Positions 1 through 8,531 of a stretch of DNA of 64,000 nt are shown piece by piece; position 1 is the first letter of the stretch; each line of letters opens with the position of its first letter. The translations under genes and the position numbers were made by a program. Under the pieces are notes generated by a model. The model saw nothing but the letters and a program-made list of their open reading frames with translations, was not told where the DNA came from and made no database searches. The DNA is from Candidatus Hydrogenedentota bacterium (GTDB lineage: Bacteria > Hydrogenedentota > Hydrogenedentia > Hydrogenedentales > SLHB01), in assembly GCA_013359265.1 (NCBI GenBank), contig JABWCD010000011.1, positions 124,001 through 188,000 of the forward strand, written 5' to 3'.

Positions 1-1
1 C

Positions 2-838
2 GATACGAAGCTAATTATCCACGCCGCGGCGCAACCCTCGCACGATTGGGCCGCGCGCGAACCGCTCACTGATTTTGCCGTGAACGCGAACGGCACGCTG
101 AATCTGCTAGAAGCAGCGCGCCGGCATTGTCCGGATGCGGTATTCATTTTCACCTCGACCAACAAGGTCTACGGCGACCGGCCCAACAAGCTTCCGCTCG
201 TCGAAAGCGTGAACCGGTGGACCGTCGACTTCGCGCACGAGTACGCGAACGGTATCACCGAAACCATGCCAATCGACGCGTGCACGCACTCGATCATGGG
301 CGCGTCGAAGGTGGCCGCGGACATAATGGTGCAGGAGTACGGACGTTACTTCGGCATGAAGACCGTCTGCTTCCGCGGCGGCTGCCTGACGGGCCCCGGA
401 CATTCCGGCGCGGCGCTGCACGGATTTCTCGCGTACCTAATGAAGTGCTGCGTGATCGGCCGCGAGTATCAGGTGCTCGGCTACAAGGGCAAACAGGTGC
501 GCGACAACATTCACAGCGCCGATCTGATCGACGCGTTCTGGCAGTTCTATCAATCGCCGCACGCGGGTGAGGTCTACAACATCGGCGGCGGGGTGTACAG
601 TAACGTGTCCATCCTCGAAGCCATCGCCCTGGCCGAGGAGATCGCCGGCAAGAAAATGATAACCACGTACCGCGAACAACCCCGCACCGGCGATCACATC
701 TGGTGGATCAGCGGCATGCAAAAATTCCAGTCGCACTACCCCGAATGGCACATCACCCGCGACATCCGCACGACGATGGAAGAAATCTACCGGGCGCTCG
801 TCGAGCGGTCCACTGAAAACTCAATCGAGAACGCATAG
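2..838 (+). CDS. NAD-dependent epimerase/dehydratase, CDP-paratose 2-epimerase-like (5' partial)
   Basis: The reading frame is open from base 2, so the gene begins left of the window and the N-terminal Rossmann nucleotide-binding glycines are missing. What is visible is the rest of an extended short-chain dehydrogenase: the strand IIHAAAQ, the substrate-site strand STNKVYGD, then [13 protein letters not shown] and the C-terminal [10 protein letters not shown]. These are typical of the CDP-paratose/CDP-tyvelose 2-epimerase-like group, which acts on nucleotide sugars for surface polysaccharides. The classical catalytic YxxxK reads MxxxK here (MGASK). I recall related proteins with Phe at this position, so this may be a subfamily trait. 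It ends in TAG just before a terminator. The family call is solid; the substrate is not known. Confidence 0.85.
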   Translation, partial: DTKLIIHAAAQPSHDWAAREPLTDFAVNANGTLNLLEAARRHCPDAVFIFTSTNKVYGDRPNKLPLVESVNRWTVDFAHEYANGITETMPIDACTHSIMGASKVAADIMVQEYGRYFGMKTVCFRGGCLTGPGHSGAALHGFLAYLMKCCVIGREYQVLGYKGKQVRDNIHSADLIDAFWQFYQSPHAGEVYNIGGGVYSNVSILEAIALAEEIAGKKMITTYREQPRTGDHIWWISGMQKFQSHYPEWHITRDIRTTMEEIYRALVERSTENSIENA

Positions 839-913
839 GGCCTATGCGACTCATACGACCGGTACGCTGCGTCAGGTCGTCTGCTTCCCTTTTGTCCCAT
901 CCCGCCCCTAACG

Positions 914-940
914 AAAAACGGCCCCGTTTCCGGGGCCGCT
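914..940 (-). terminator. Rho-independent terminator between convergent genes
   Basis: An 8-bp GC stem (919-926 with 931-938) closes a TTTC loop. On the minus strand it is followed by a run of five T (complement of 914-918), so it is a classical terminator for the acyl-CoA dehydrogenase gene. The GC stem may also stop transcripts of the epimerase gene coming the other way. Confidence 0.85.
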
Positions 941-982
941 TCGTATTGGCATCAGCGTTTCTTCGGGGGAATTGCTGGGTGC

Positions 983-2917
983 TTACTTCGCGTGTACGGG
1001 CAGGTCGATATCGCTTGGAATCTCGATCTTCTGCTTCGCGTAGTCGCGGTACGCGGGCGGGAAGTCGTCGATGATGTCTTTGATCAACCAGCGGTACCGG
1101 CCTTCCATGACGCCGTCGCCGACCTTGTTGAATTTGCGGTTGTGATTGTTCTTCACCGCGCGGAAGTTATCGGCGATGCGTTTGCGCGCGTTGCTGCAAT
1201 ACAGGTCCGCGAGTTCCTGCGGGCTTTGATCGCCCGGGTTCCGCGCGAGGTGGGCCTCCGCGTACGCGAGCGACGACGCCATCGAGAACAGGTCCACGCC
1301 GATGTCCACGAAGTTCGCCAAAATGAGCTGTTCGAACTCGAGCTTCGGCCCGTACTTCGCCATGGTGTGGAAGATGCCGCGCGCAAGCTTCTTGCAGGTC
1401 CGCGCGACAAACGCCAGGTGGTCCTGGTTCGCGCCGTTGAGGTGCTTCGTGTTGAAGTCGATACCCGACGGCATCCACTGCTTTGGATACCACGACGCAT
1501 AGAACTTCGCCGCCTTCATAATCAGCGCAAACTTCGATTCCTTTTGGCCGGGCTTCGGCTTCATGATCGGCATCGCGAGGCTGAAGTGCGTATCGAGCGC
1601 TTCGCGCGCCATGATCAAGTGCATGATTTCGGTCGATCCTTCGAAGATGCGGGCCACGCGCGCGTCGCGCATCCACTGCTCGACCGCCGCCGGCGCGTCG
1701 CCGCGGTGATACAACGAATACGCCGATTCGTATCCGCGCCCGCCGCGCACCTGCAGGAACTCGTCTAGGTTCTTCCAGCAGTACTCCGTGCAGAAATACT
1801 TTGCGATGGCGGCTTCGAGGCGGATGTCCGCGTTCTCGCGGTCCGCATAGGAGCACGCGAGCCACACGACGCTGTCCATCGCAAAGGTGTCCGCGGCGAG
1901 GTTCGCAATCTTGCGCGCGATGCTCTGGTGCTTGCCGATCGGCACGCCCCACTGCACCCGGTCGTTGCACCACTGCTGCGCGATCGTAACGCAACGCTTC
2001 AGCGTTCCCGCGGACGCCGCGGGGATGCCAAGGCGCCCGGTGTTCAGCGTGCCCAGCGCGATCCGCAGACCGTCGCCCGGCTTGCCTATGATGTTCTCCT
2101 TCGGCACCTTCACGTTGTTGAACCGGAGCAGGCCGTTCGAGAGGCCCCTCAGCCCCATGAACGAGCACACGTGCTCCGTCGTGTACCCCGGCATATTCTT
2201 CTCGACAATGAACGCGGAAATCTGCGTGCGCTCTTTCCCGTTCACGATCTTCGGCGGCGTCTTCGCCATCACGACGAGAATGTCCGCCGCAGGACCGTTC
2301 GTGCACCACAGCTTCTCGCCGTTAATCAGGTAATACGATCCGTCCTCCGACGGCGTCGCCGTCGTCTCCATCTTCGCCGGGTCCGAACCAACGTCCGGCT
2401 CCGTCAATGCGAACGCGGAGATTTCGCCTTTCGCGAGCCGCGGCAGGTACTTCTGTTTCTGTTCTTCCGTGCCGTACATCTTCAACGGTTGCGGCACGCC
2501 GATGCTCTGGTGCGCCGATACCCACGTCGTGGTGCTTTGGCAATACGAACCGATTACGGACAGCACGCGGCTGTAATTCGTCTGCGAGAGACCGAGGCCG
2601 CCGTATTTCTTGGCAATCTTCATCCCGAAGATGCCAATCTCCGCGAGCGCCTTCAGCGTCTCCTCGGGGTATTGGCCTTCGCGGTCGATTTTGATCGGAT
2701 CAACGTGCTTCTCAAGCACCTCAACGACCTTCGCGATGTACTCATCGCCGATCTTCTTGTCTTCCGGCTCCTGCAACGGATACGGATGCATCAGGTCCCA
2801 GCGAAAACTGCCGCGGAACAACTCCGCGGTAAAGCTGGGGAACTTCCATTCGGACTGGCGCGCGTCTTCCGCCAGTTCCATTGCCTTGTCTTTTGCCGAG
2901 TTGTCGTGTTGCGCCAT
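983..2917 (-). CDS. Acyl-CoA dehydrogenase family protein
   Basis: FAD-dependent alpha,beta-dehydrogenation of an acyl-CoA thioester, the first step of beta-oxidation or of a related degradation route, in the cytoplasm. At 644 residues it is longer than the ~380-residue core family. The core is recognisable: ALTEPDVGSDP (FAD/substrate loop), the GEKLWCTNG segment, QVRGGRGYE and FEGSTEIMH near the usual catalytic Glu region. About 170 extra C-terminal residues form a helical domain like those of long-chain enzymes. The ATG follows GAGG at a plausible distance. A perfect inverted repeat lies 59-79 bp upstream and may be an operator. The gene is monocistronic, with its own terminator at 914-940. 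Substrate chain length cannot be read from the sequence. Confidence 0.92.
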   Translation of the reverse strand: MAQHDNSAKDKAMELAEDARQSEWKFPSFTAELFRGSFRWDLMHPYPLQEPEDKKIGDEYIAKVVEVLEKHVDPIKIDREGQYPEETLKALAEIGIFGMKIAKKYGGLGLSQTNYSRVLSVIGSYCQSTTTWVSAHQSIGVPQPLKMYGTEEQKQKYLPRLAKGEISAFALTEPDVGSDPAKMETTATPSEDGSYYLINGEKLWCTNGPAADILVVMAKTPPKIVNGKERTQISAFIVEKNMPGYTTEHVCSFMGLRGLSNGLLRFNNVKVPKENIIGKPGDGLRIALGTLNTGRLGIPAASAGTLKRCVTIAQQWCNDRVQWGVPIGKHQSIARKIANLAADTFAMDSVVWLACSYADRENADIRLEAAIAKYFCTEYCWKNLDEFLQVRGGRGYESAYSLYHRGDAPAAVEQWMRDARVARIFEGSTEIMHLIMAREALDTHFSLAMPIMKPKPGQKESKFALIMKAAKFYASWYPKQWMPSGIDFNTKHLNGANQDHLAFVARTCKKLARGIFHTMAKYGPKLEFEQLILANFVDIGVDLFSMASSLAYAEAHLARNPGDQSPQELADLYCSNARKRIADNFRAVKNNHNRKFNKVGDGVMEGRYRWLIKDIIDDFPPAYRDYAKQKIEIPSDIDLPVHAK

Positions 2918-2975
2918 GATGTCGTACCTCGGTTGTAGCCCAGAATTTAAGAAGACCGATATTACCTACCGTAAG

Positions 2976-2996
2976 GTATATTCATTCTGAATATAC
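2976..2996. promoter_or_regulatory. Perfect inverted repeat, candidate operator of the acyl-CoA dehydrogenase gene
   Basis: Two 9-bp arms (2976-2984 and 2988-2996, GTATATTCA and its complement) are separated by TTC. The element lies 59 bp upstream of the ATG at 2917, in an AT-rich stretch unlike its surroundings. Size and symmetry fit a dimeric TetR- or GntR-type fatty-acid regulator; no regulator gene is adjacent. Confidence 0.5.
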
Positions 2997-3158
2997 ACCA
3001 GACCCTATCATTTGTCCAGCACCGTCCGCAGCCCCCCGGTTTCGGAGTGAACTGATCCCCTTGGCGCCCAAGCACACCGCAATTGTCGAGCATAGTGCTA
3101 TTTTCAATAAATTCTGTATCGCCCCTTCTGGCGGCGGACAGGTTCGGAATCCCCCCCT

Positions 3159-5618
3159 TTACTGCGTCGACGCGGCAGGTACCGGCCCGAGACATATGTC
3201 GAAGTAGTCAATCGTTGTATCTTTTGTTTCCTCATTGATCGTGATGCGGCACATCTCTCGCCCAAGCGGCGGCCGACTGATCTCCGGCGGGTACACACTC
3301 GCGTATGCGCGGGTCGGACTGACCCACACGAGGCTGTGCGGTTCGCCGCCGACCAGGCCCGGAAAGGTATCGCTCGCGAGCCATGCCGACCATTGGCCGT
3401 CGACGAACTCAGCCAACCATAGTTCTTCGCCGTGCTCGCCGTCGTTCGCGGAAAACGCGAGGAACCGCTCGCCACGAACTTCGTTATATGGCCCGGACCC
3501 CTCGGGGCCGGGACGGGCATCGATGATCATCGTTGTCCCCTCCGGCGTACCGTCGGTCGCCCACAACTCCTGGCCATACACCCCATCGTCAGCGCGAAAA
3601 ATGACGTGAGAACCACATGGCAGCAGTGGACCCGGATTTCCGCCGTCCGGCCCCGGGCGGATATCGCGCAAAAGCCGTGTGCCTTCCACAGTCCCGTCCG
3701 TGGCCCACAATTCCGTCCCAAGCTCCTCTGTTTCGACCGACAAGATGAGTTGCGCGCCGAGTTTGCAGGCGGACCGCACAATAAACGAGCCATGCCCCGG
3801 GACCATGTCGGCGAACAGCCTGGACTCCCCGGAGTCGAGGTTGTCGATCCAGATCTCCGTGCCATGTTTCTCGTCTGTATGCCTGTAAAGCACGTTGCGC
3901 CCGAGGATGCCGATCATGAAGATGTCCTCGCTTACATCGTGCAGCACGCGGATCGCATTTCTTGAAAACCGGTACCGGCACAATTGTTGGCCCAGCAATC
4001 CTTCTACATACGCGGCAAAAAACACGTCGTCGCCCTCAGCCGTCCACGGCAGGCTTTCCGGCAGCGACGCCGAGGGACCAGGATTCAAGTCTTGCACGAT
4101 CGCAGTGTCTCTTCTGCCGCCCAACGTACACCAGAGTTCGTGGCCTTCGTTTCGCGTTCGGGCGCGAAAGAGGAGGGAGGGATACTGATATGCTATACAA
4201 AGCGGTTCGCTGCCCATTGTCCCCGGCATGATGTCGCGCAATCGTTGAATGTTGGGTCCTTCTCCCGCGTTCCAAACGCACTTGTACAGTTCCCCGCCCT
4301 CGTCTGGCGTCTCGGCGCAGAAATAGAGTGTCTTATCCGCGGCAAACAAATGGCGCGGCGATTTTGCGGTGAAGGATGGAACCAGTTCGCTCATGCGCCG
4401 GGGCACGTCTGTATTTCCGAATCCGATACTCCAAAGCTCCCGTCCGTGAATGCCGTCGTCCGCGGCAAAGAACACGTAATCGCCGGCGCGTGTAAATCCG
4501 TTTGGGTTCGAACCGTTGTCAACAGCGGCCCCGGCGATCCGCGCTGGCGTCCCCGCCGGCGCTTGCTCAGGTTCCGGTGTGGGCGACTGTGACGGCCCGG
4601 GTGCGGGTGATACGTACCACGCGAAACCGGCTACGCAAACCAGAAGGGCCACGCCCAAGGCCGGCCAGTACGTGCGGGCCGGCCTCGACGCCGGCTTTTC
4701 TTCGACCGAGACGGCCTCACGCGGCGGCAACGGAGACCGTACCGTTGGCGAATCGTCTTGTATCGCGACTGCAAACTCCGGCGCCGACCGCAACTGTTCG
4801 AGCGCGGCGGCGGCGCTCTTCAGCCGGTTCGCGCTGTCATGGGCAGTCAGCGCTTCAATGACTTCCGCGAACTCGCGAGAGACGTGCGGAATCGCATCGC
4901 GGCTCGTGTCCACCTGCTTCGTCAGGACTTGCTTCAACACCGCCAGCGGCGTCGCGCCTTCGTACACAGGCTTCCCCGTCAGGCCTTCGTACAGCACGAG
5001 ACCGAGCGAGTACAGGTCCCAATCCGGTTTGGGCCGTTCGCCGTCCCAGACTTCCGGCGGCGCATAGCGTGGCGTGCCAAGGAAGAAGCCCGTGGACCCG
5101 GTGCGGGCGGCAATCGAATCGTGATGGACGGAATACGCGGTGGCGAGTCCGAAATCCGCCAGTTTGGCGACGCCGTCAGTGCTCAGCAGGATGTTGTTGG
5201 GTTTGATGTCGCGGTGGATGACACCGTGCTGGTGGCAGACGCGCAGCGCCTCGAGAACATCGCGCGCGATGCGCACCGCAAACTCGGGCGTGAAAACGCT
5301 GCGTTCCTGAACGCGCGCGAGCGATCCGCCCGCGACGTATTCCATATCGATGACGAACCCGATCTCCGTCGATTCGAGATTGTTGATGCGGACGACATTT
5401 GGATGGAGAATTTCGGCGACGATCTTCGCTTCCTGGCGGAAGCGCGACACGAACGCCGCATCGTTCGCCAGCGTACCGTAAAGGACTTTGAGCGCGATCC
5501 GGCGCGAAAGATAGGTGTCCTCCGCGAGGTACACGACACCCATTCCGCCGCGCCCGAGTTCCCGCTCGATCCGATACTTCCCGACGTTGGTCCCGGCCTG
5601 TAGTTCAGTCGTAACCAT
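3159..5618 (-). CDS. Membrane Ser/Thr protein kinase with C-terminal ELW-repeat sensor domain
   Basis: An 819-residue Hanks-type kinase. Residues 14-280 are the kinase: glycine loop GRGGMG (22-27), VAIK-type Lys44, HRD at 135-137 with Lys139 and Asn142, DFG at 155-157 and the APE-like APPE at 186-189. All catalytic residues are present. A proline-rich linker leads to one membrane segment (about 317-336). The outer half consists of repeated units of the kind ELWATDGTxxGTxxxxDIxPGP, a beta-propeller-like family common in large environmental bacteria. The predicted topology is a cytoplasmic kinase with an extracytoplasmic sensor. It is monocistronic, with ATG at 5618. The ligand and phosphorylation targets are unknown. 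Confidence 0.92.
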   Translation of the reverse strand: MVTTELQAGTNVGKYRIERELGRGGMGVVYLAEDTYLSRRIALKVLYGTLANDAAFVSRFRQEAKIVAEILHPNVVRINNLESTEIGFVIDMEYVAGGSLARVQERSVFTPEFAVRIARDVLEALRVCHQHGVIHRDIKPNNILLSTDGVAKLADFGLATAYSVHHDSIAARTGSTGFFLGTPRYAPPEVWDGERPKPDWDLYSLGLVLYEGLTGKPVYEGATPLAVLKQVLTKQVDTSRDAIPHVSREFAEVIEALTAHDSANRLKSAAAALEQLRSAPEFAVAIQDDSPTVRSPLPPREAVSVEEKPASRPARTYWPALGVALLVCVAGFAWYVSPAPGPSQSPTPEPEQAPAGTPARIAGAAVDNGSNPNGFTRAGDYVFFAADDGIHGRELWSIGFGNTDVPRRMSELVPSFTAKSPRHLFAADKTLYFCAETPDEGGELYKCVWNAGEGPNIQRLRDIMPGTMGSEPLCIAYQYPSLLFRARTRNEGHELWCTLGGRRDTAIVQDLNPGPSASLPESLPWTAEGDDVFFAAYVEGLLGQQLCRYRFSRNAIRVLHDVSEDIFMIGILGRNVLYRHTDEKHGTEIWIDNLDSGESRLFADMVPGHGSFIVRSACKLGAQLILSVETEELGTELWATDGTVEGTRLLRDIRPGPDGGNPGPLLPCGSHVIFRADDGVYGQELWATDGTPEGTTMIIDARPGPEGSGPYNEVRGERFLAFSANDGEHGEELWLAEFVDGQWSAWLASDTFPGLVGGEPHSLVWVSPTRAYASVYPPEISRPPLGREMCRITINEETKDTTIDYFDICLGPVPAASTQ

Positions 5619-5952
5619 CTGCCTCGTCGAAGCCAGTCTGTGGGGGAGACAATCATGCTACAACAGCAAGACAGATTTTTTCCAGTATCTTTGCGGGGAA
5701 GGCGCCCGGTAATCGCGCGAGAATCGGTTACGATCTTGTCTGCGAGTGCGCACGTAATTGCGGTCCACTCATGGGAATAATCAGCGGCCCATGATATCGC
5801 CGCGCGATGTCAGGTCGGGGCATGCTATCGTGCTCGGCAAATATCGCCGAGATTGGAAAATGCGGCGAGCCACCCGGGATTTCCCGGCTCGGATATAGTA
5901 TTCCCCGCGCAGGCGCCAAACTCGCAAAGACCATACAAACGGGACGGAAAAC
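5619..5952. other. Divergent intergenic region, kinase / phosphoesterase
   Basis: 334 bp between divergent genes with no convincing reading frame. It must hold both promoters. GC-rich complementary segments around 5866-5891 (CGAGCC with GGCTCG) lie about 60 bp before the phosphoesterase start. They can pair in more than one way and have no T-tract, so no terminator is called. Confidence 0.5.
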
Positions 5953-6888
5953 ATGCAAAGCGAATTCCACTTCACGCGCCGCGAAGTACTGGCGGCGGGC
6001 GCCGCAACGGCGTTGCTCGGGCCAACAATTGCCGAAGCGGCGCCACGGCGCCGCTCAAAACGCAACCGTGCGCTGCGCTTCGCGCACCTTACCGACATCC
6101 ATGTGCAGCCGGAGCGCGGCGCCGGGAAGGGGATGGCGGCGTGTCTGCGCCACGCACAGGAGCAGAAGGACGCGCCGGAGTTCATCGTGTTCGGCGGCGA
6201 CAACGTCATGAATGTGGACGGAGCGGAAGGCGCGGCGCGCGCGAAGGTCCAGCTCGATCTGTGGCGCAGCGTGCTTCAATCGGAATGTTCGCTTCCGCAC
6301 GCCGCCTGCGTGGGCAATCACGATGTCCTGGGCAATCATCCTGTGGACGGGAAGAAATGGGCGGTGGACGCGTATGCCCTGCCCGATCGGTGCTACACAA
6401 TCGACCGCGCGGGCTGGCGTTTTGTGTTTCTCGACAGCACGTTTCCGGTGGGCGATGGGTACCTTGCGAAGCTGGACGATGGCCAATTCGAGTGGCTCTC
6501 CGCGGTGCTGCAACAAACCAAACCCGAAACGCCGGTGTGCGTTGTCAGCCACATCCCGATTATCTCCGCATCCGCGTACCTCTGCGTCGAACAGCCGCCC
6601 ACCGGCGATTGGCAAATACCCGGCTCGTGGGCGCACATCGACGCCCACCGCATCAAAGAGTTGTTCAAGAAGCACGCGAACGTGAAGCTGTGCCTGTCGG
6701 GCCACATGCACATGGTCGATGCGATCGAATACCTCGGCGTCGCCTACGCGTGCAGCGGCGCGGTGAGCGGAAACTGGTGGAAAGGCTCGTACCACGAATT
6801 CGATCCGAAGTATGCGCTGGTGGATTTGTACAAGGATGGGACGTGCGAGATTGAGTTGGTGAGTTATGGCTGGGTGGCGAAAACGTAG
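5953..6888 (+). CDS. Exported calcineurin-like metallophosphoesterase
   Basis: A 311-residue protein with all five metallophosphoesterase blocks: LTDIH (Asp48, His50), GGDN (Asp83), GNHD (122-124), VSHIPI and SGHMH near residue 250. They bind a dinuclear metal centre. The N-terminus carries TRREVLAAGAATALLG, a twin-arginine (Tat) signal with RR at 9-10, so it should fold in the cytoplasm and be exported. The substrate is probably a phosphodiester or phosphomonoester; the family is too broad to be specific. The gene stands alone and runs toward the convergent BNR gene, ending 45 bp before a 102-bp inverted-repeat structure. Confidence 0.9.
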   Translation: MQSEFHFTRREVLAAGAATALLGPTIAEAAPRRRSKRNRALRFAHLTDIHVQPERGAGKGMAACLRHAQEQKDAPEFIVFGGDNVMNVDGAEGAARAKVQLDLWRSVLQSECSLPHAACVGNHDVLGNHPVDGKKWAVDAYALPDRCYTIDRAGWRFVFLDSTFPVGDGYLAKLDDGQFEWLSAVLQQTKPETPVCVVSHIPIISASAYLCVEQPPTGDWQIPGSWAHIDAHRIKELFKKHANVKLCLSGHMHMVDAIEYLGVAYACSGAVSGNWWKGSYHEFDPKYALVDLYKDGTCEIELVSYGWVAKT

Positions 6889-6933
6889 TCGACTTCGTCT
6901 TTCATTTGCACACGTCTGACGTGCGACGCAGTT

Positions 6934-7035
6934 ACATCCCCCTAAATCCCCCTTCAAAGGGGGACTTAAGAGTGGTCGTGCGACGCCATGTACACCGCAT
7001 TAAGTCCCCCTTTGAAGGGGGATTTAGGGGGATGT
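6934..7035. repeat. Perfect 36-bp inverted repeat at convergent gene ends
   Basis: Left arm 6934-6969 and right arm 7000-7035 are exact reverse complements (36 of 36) around a 30-base centre. Each arm itself holds a smaller palindrome (CCCCC TTCAAA GGGGG type). The right arm contains the stop codon and last codons of the BNR gene. The CCCCCTAAATCCCCC motif resembles mobile palindromic repeats I know from other genomes. It probably acts as a bidirectional terminator. Confidence 0.9.
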
Positions 7036-8433
7036 CGGTTGTGACGTCGGATGAGTGAACAACGCGGGCTTCGCAAACTCGCCCGCAATGGTCTCCGGCA
7101 ACTTCCACACCTTGTCCCCCGCACGGTTCGTGAAATACAAACGCGATGCCGACGGCTCCAGCGGATTACCATCCGCCCAGAAAGCATAGAAGTCATCGTG
7201 CGCATTGAGCGGACGCCGCACGTAGGTGTGATCGACCTTACTGTTCCTCGAAACATCGCGCATCATCGTCCACGTTTTCCCTTCGTCGCGCGATTCCCAT
7301 AGTTGCACTTCGCCGCCGGTGCAGTACGCCTGCGGCCCTGCTGCAGACGTCGCGAGAATGCGCCACGCGCCATTTTCGATATACAGACTGCCCATATCGT
7401 AGTTGTGATCGGCGGGACACACGATGTGAAACAGCCATTCCCTCCCGGTCCATCGTGCAACGCGCCACTCTCGTTCGCCGGGACCAGGCTTCCAACTGCG
7501 CGACGTTACAAACAAGATGATCGGGCGTCCCGCATCGTCGTAGTTCACATCGCAAATGTAAACCAACAAACCTTCCGCTTCGAATTCGTGTACGAGCGCA
7601 GCGTTCTTCGTTTCGGTAATTGGCGTCGCTACCGCTTCGCCCGCGGCATTTCGCCACGTCGCACCCATGTCGTTCGTCTCGACGTAGTAGAGGTTCGTGC
7701 GCCAGTTGAGTCCCTTCTTTTCCGTGTCGCCCTGAAATGCCGTGGGGTGGTAGTTGAACGCGGTGCCGACCTTCTCGCCGTGCGGCCAACTGACTTGGTA
7801 GTGCCCTTCGTCGATATGCGCCAGCAGTTTCGGCTCGCTCCACGTGATGCCGTCGGCGCTTGTCCTCCAGTTCAGTCCGCGCCCGCCTTTGTACACCGTG
7901 TGCAGAAACAAGAAGCCACGTTTCGGTATGTGCCACGGTTCGGGATAGGAGTAGTTGAAGTTCGCCATCTGCGTGAACCCATCGATCGAATACGGCACGT
8001 CGCTCTTGAAAATGAACGCAGGGCGCGACGCGCCGTGTGCTGACGCAAATACCCAGATATATCCCGCGTCGTCGATCGCCATGACGGGGTTGTCGTGCGC
8101 GTCGCCCGTTTCTTTGTCGAGCAGAATCGTTGGGCGCGGCACCTCGCCTGTCGCGTGATCGTAGTAACCAACCATCTCGACCAGCGCCTGATTGTTGTCC
8201 GGCTTCGCGCCGCCGTAGACGAAAAACGTTTTGTTCACCGCGGGTGCGTATATCGCAAAGGGGATGTGGTTCGACGGATACGTGCCCAGCCCGCCGCTGT
8301 ACTTGTACGCGTACTGGTCCTTCGTCGGCTGATTCATATACCAGATGCCGCGGTAGCCGGCGTCTTTTGGAAGCGGATCGGCAAACGCGCCGGCAAACGC
8401 GATTGAAAGAAACAGCACCGCGCGAATTCTCAT
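7024..8433 (-). CDS. Secreted BNR-repeat (sialidase-fold) protein
   Basis: About 469 residues beginning at the ATG at 8433, which gives a clean signal peptide (MRIRAVLFLSIAFAGAFA); the frame stays open for 20 more codons upstream without signal-like sequence. The body has the features of BNR-4 proteins: GYRGIWYMNQP at the N-terminus, then repeated Asp-box-like turns such as SADGITWSEPK, NDMGATWRN and SRDEGKTW. These predict a six-bladed propeller acting on carbohydrates outside the cell. The sialidase RIP motif is not evident, so hydrolase activity is uncertain. The stop codon lies inside an inverted-repeat arm (7000-7035), so the original C-terminus may have been replaced. Confidence 0.82.
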   Translation of the reverse strand: MRIRAVLFLSIAFAGAFADPLPKDAGYRGIWYMNQPTKDQYAYKYSGGLGTYPSNHIPFAIYAPAVNKTFFVYGGAKPDNNQALVEMVGYYDHATGEVPRPTILLDKETGDAHDNPVMAIDDAGYIWVFASAHGASRPAFIFKSDVPYSIDGFTQMANFNYSYPEPWHIPKRGFLFLHTVYKGGRGLNWRTSADGITWSEPKLLAHIDEGHYQVSWPHGEKVGTAFNYHPTAFQGDTEKKGLNWRTNLYYVETNDMGATWRNAAGEAVATPITETKNAALVHEFEAEGLLVYICDVNYDDAGRPIILFVTSRSWKPGPGEREWRVARWTGREWLFHIVCPADHNYDMGSLYIENGAWRILATSAAGPQAYCTGGEVQLWESRDEGKTWTMMRDVSRNSKVDHTYVRRPLNAHDDFYAFWADGNPLEPSASRLYFTNRAGDKVWKLPETIAGEFAKPALFTHPTSQPTSP

Positions 8434-8504
8434 CCAAAAATTCGGCTTGTATACAGGTAGCATTCCTATTCCTTCGCTGGCAGCCCGTGGCAAAAGTCCC
8501 GTAG

Positions 8505-8526
8505 CGCCCGGTCTCCGCGCCGGGCG
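8505..8526 (-). terminator. Terminator-like hairpin after the glycosyltransferase gene
   Basis: A 7-bp stem, CGCCCGG (8505-8511) with CCGGGCG (8520-8526), begins six bases past the stop codon of the upstream gene. On the minus strand TTTT follows about ten bases beyond the stem, so termination may be only partial. Confidence 0.55.
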
Positions 8527-8531
8527 AAACG

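Noticed and set aside
5862-5891. Terminator before the metallophosphoesterase
   Set aside because: The stem can pair in several ways and no T-run follows on either strand.
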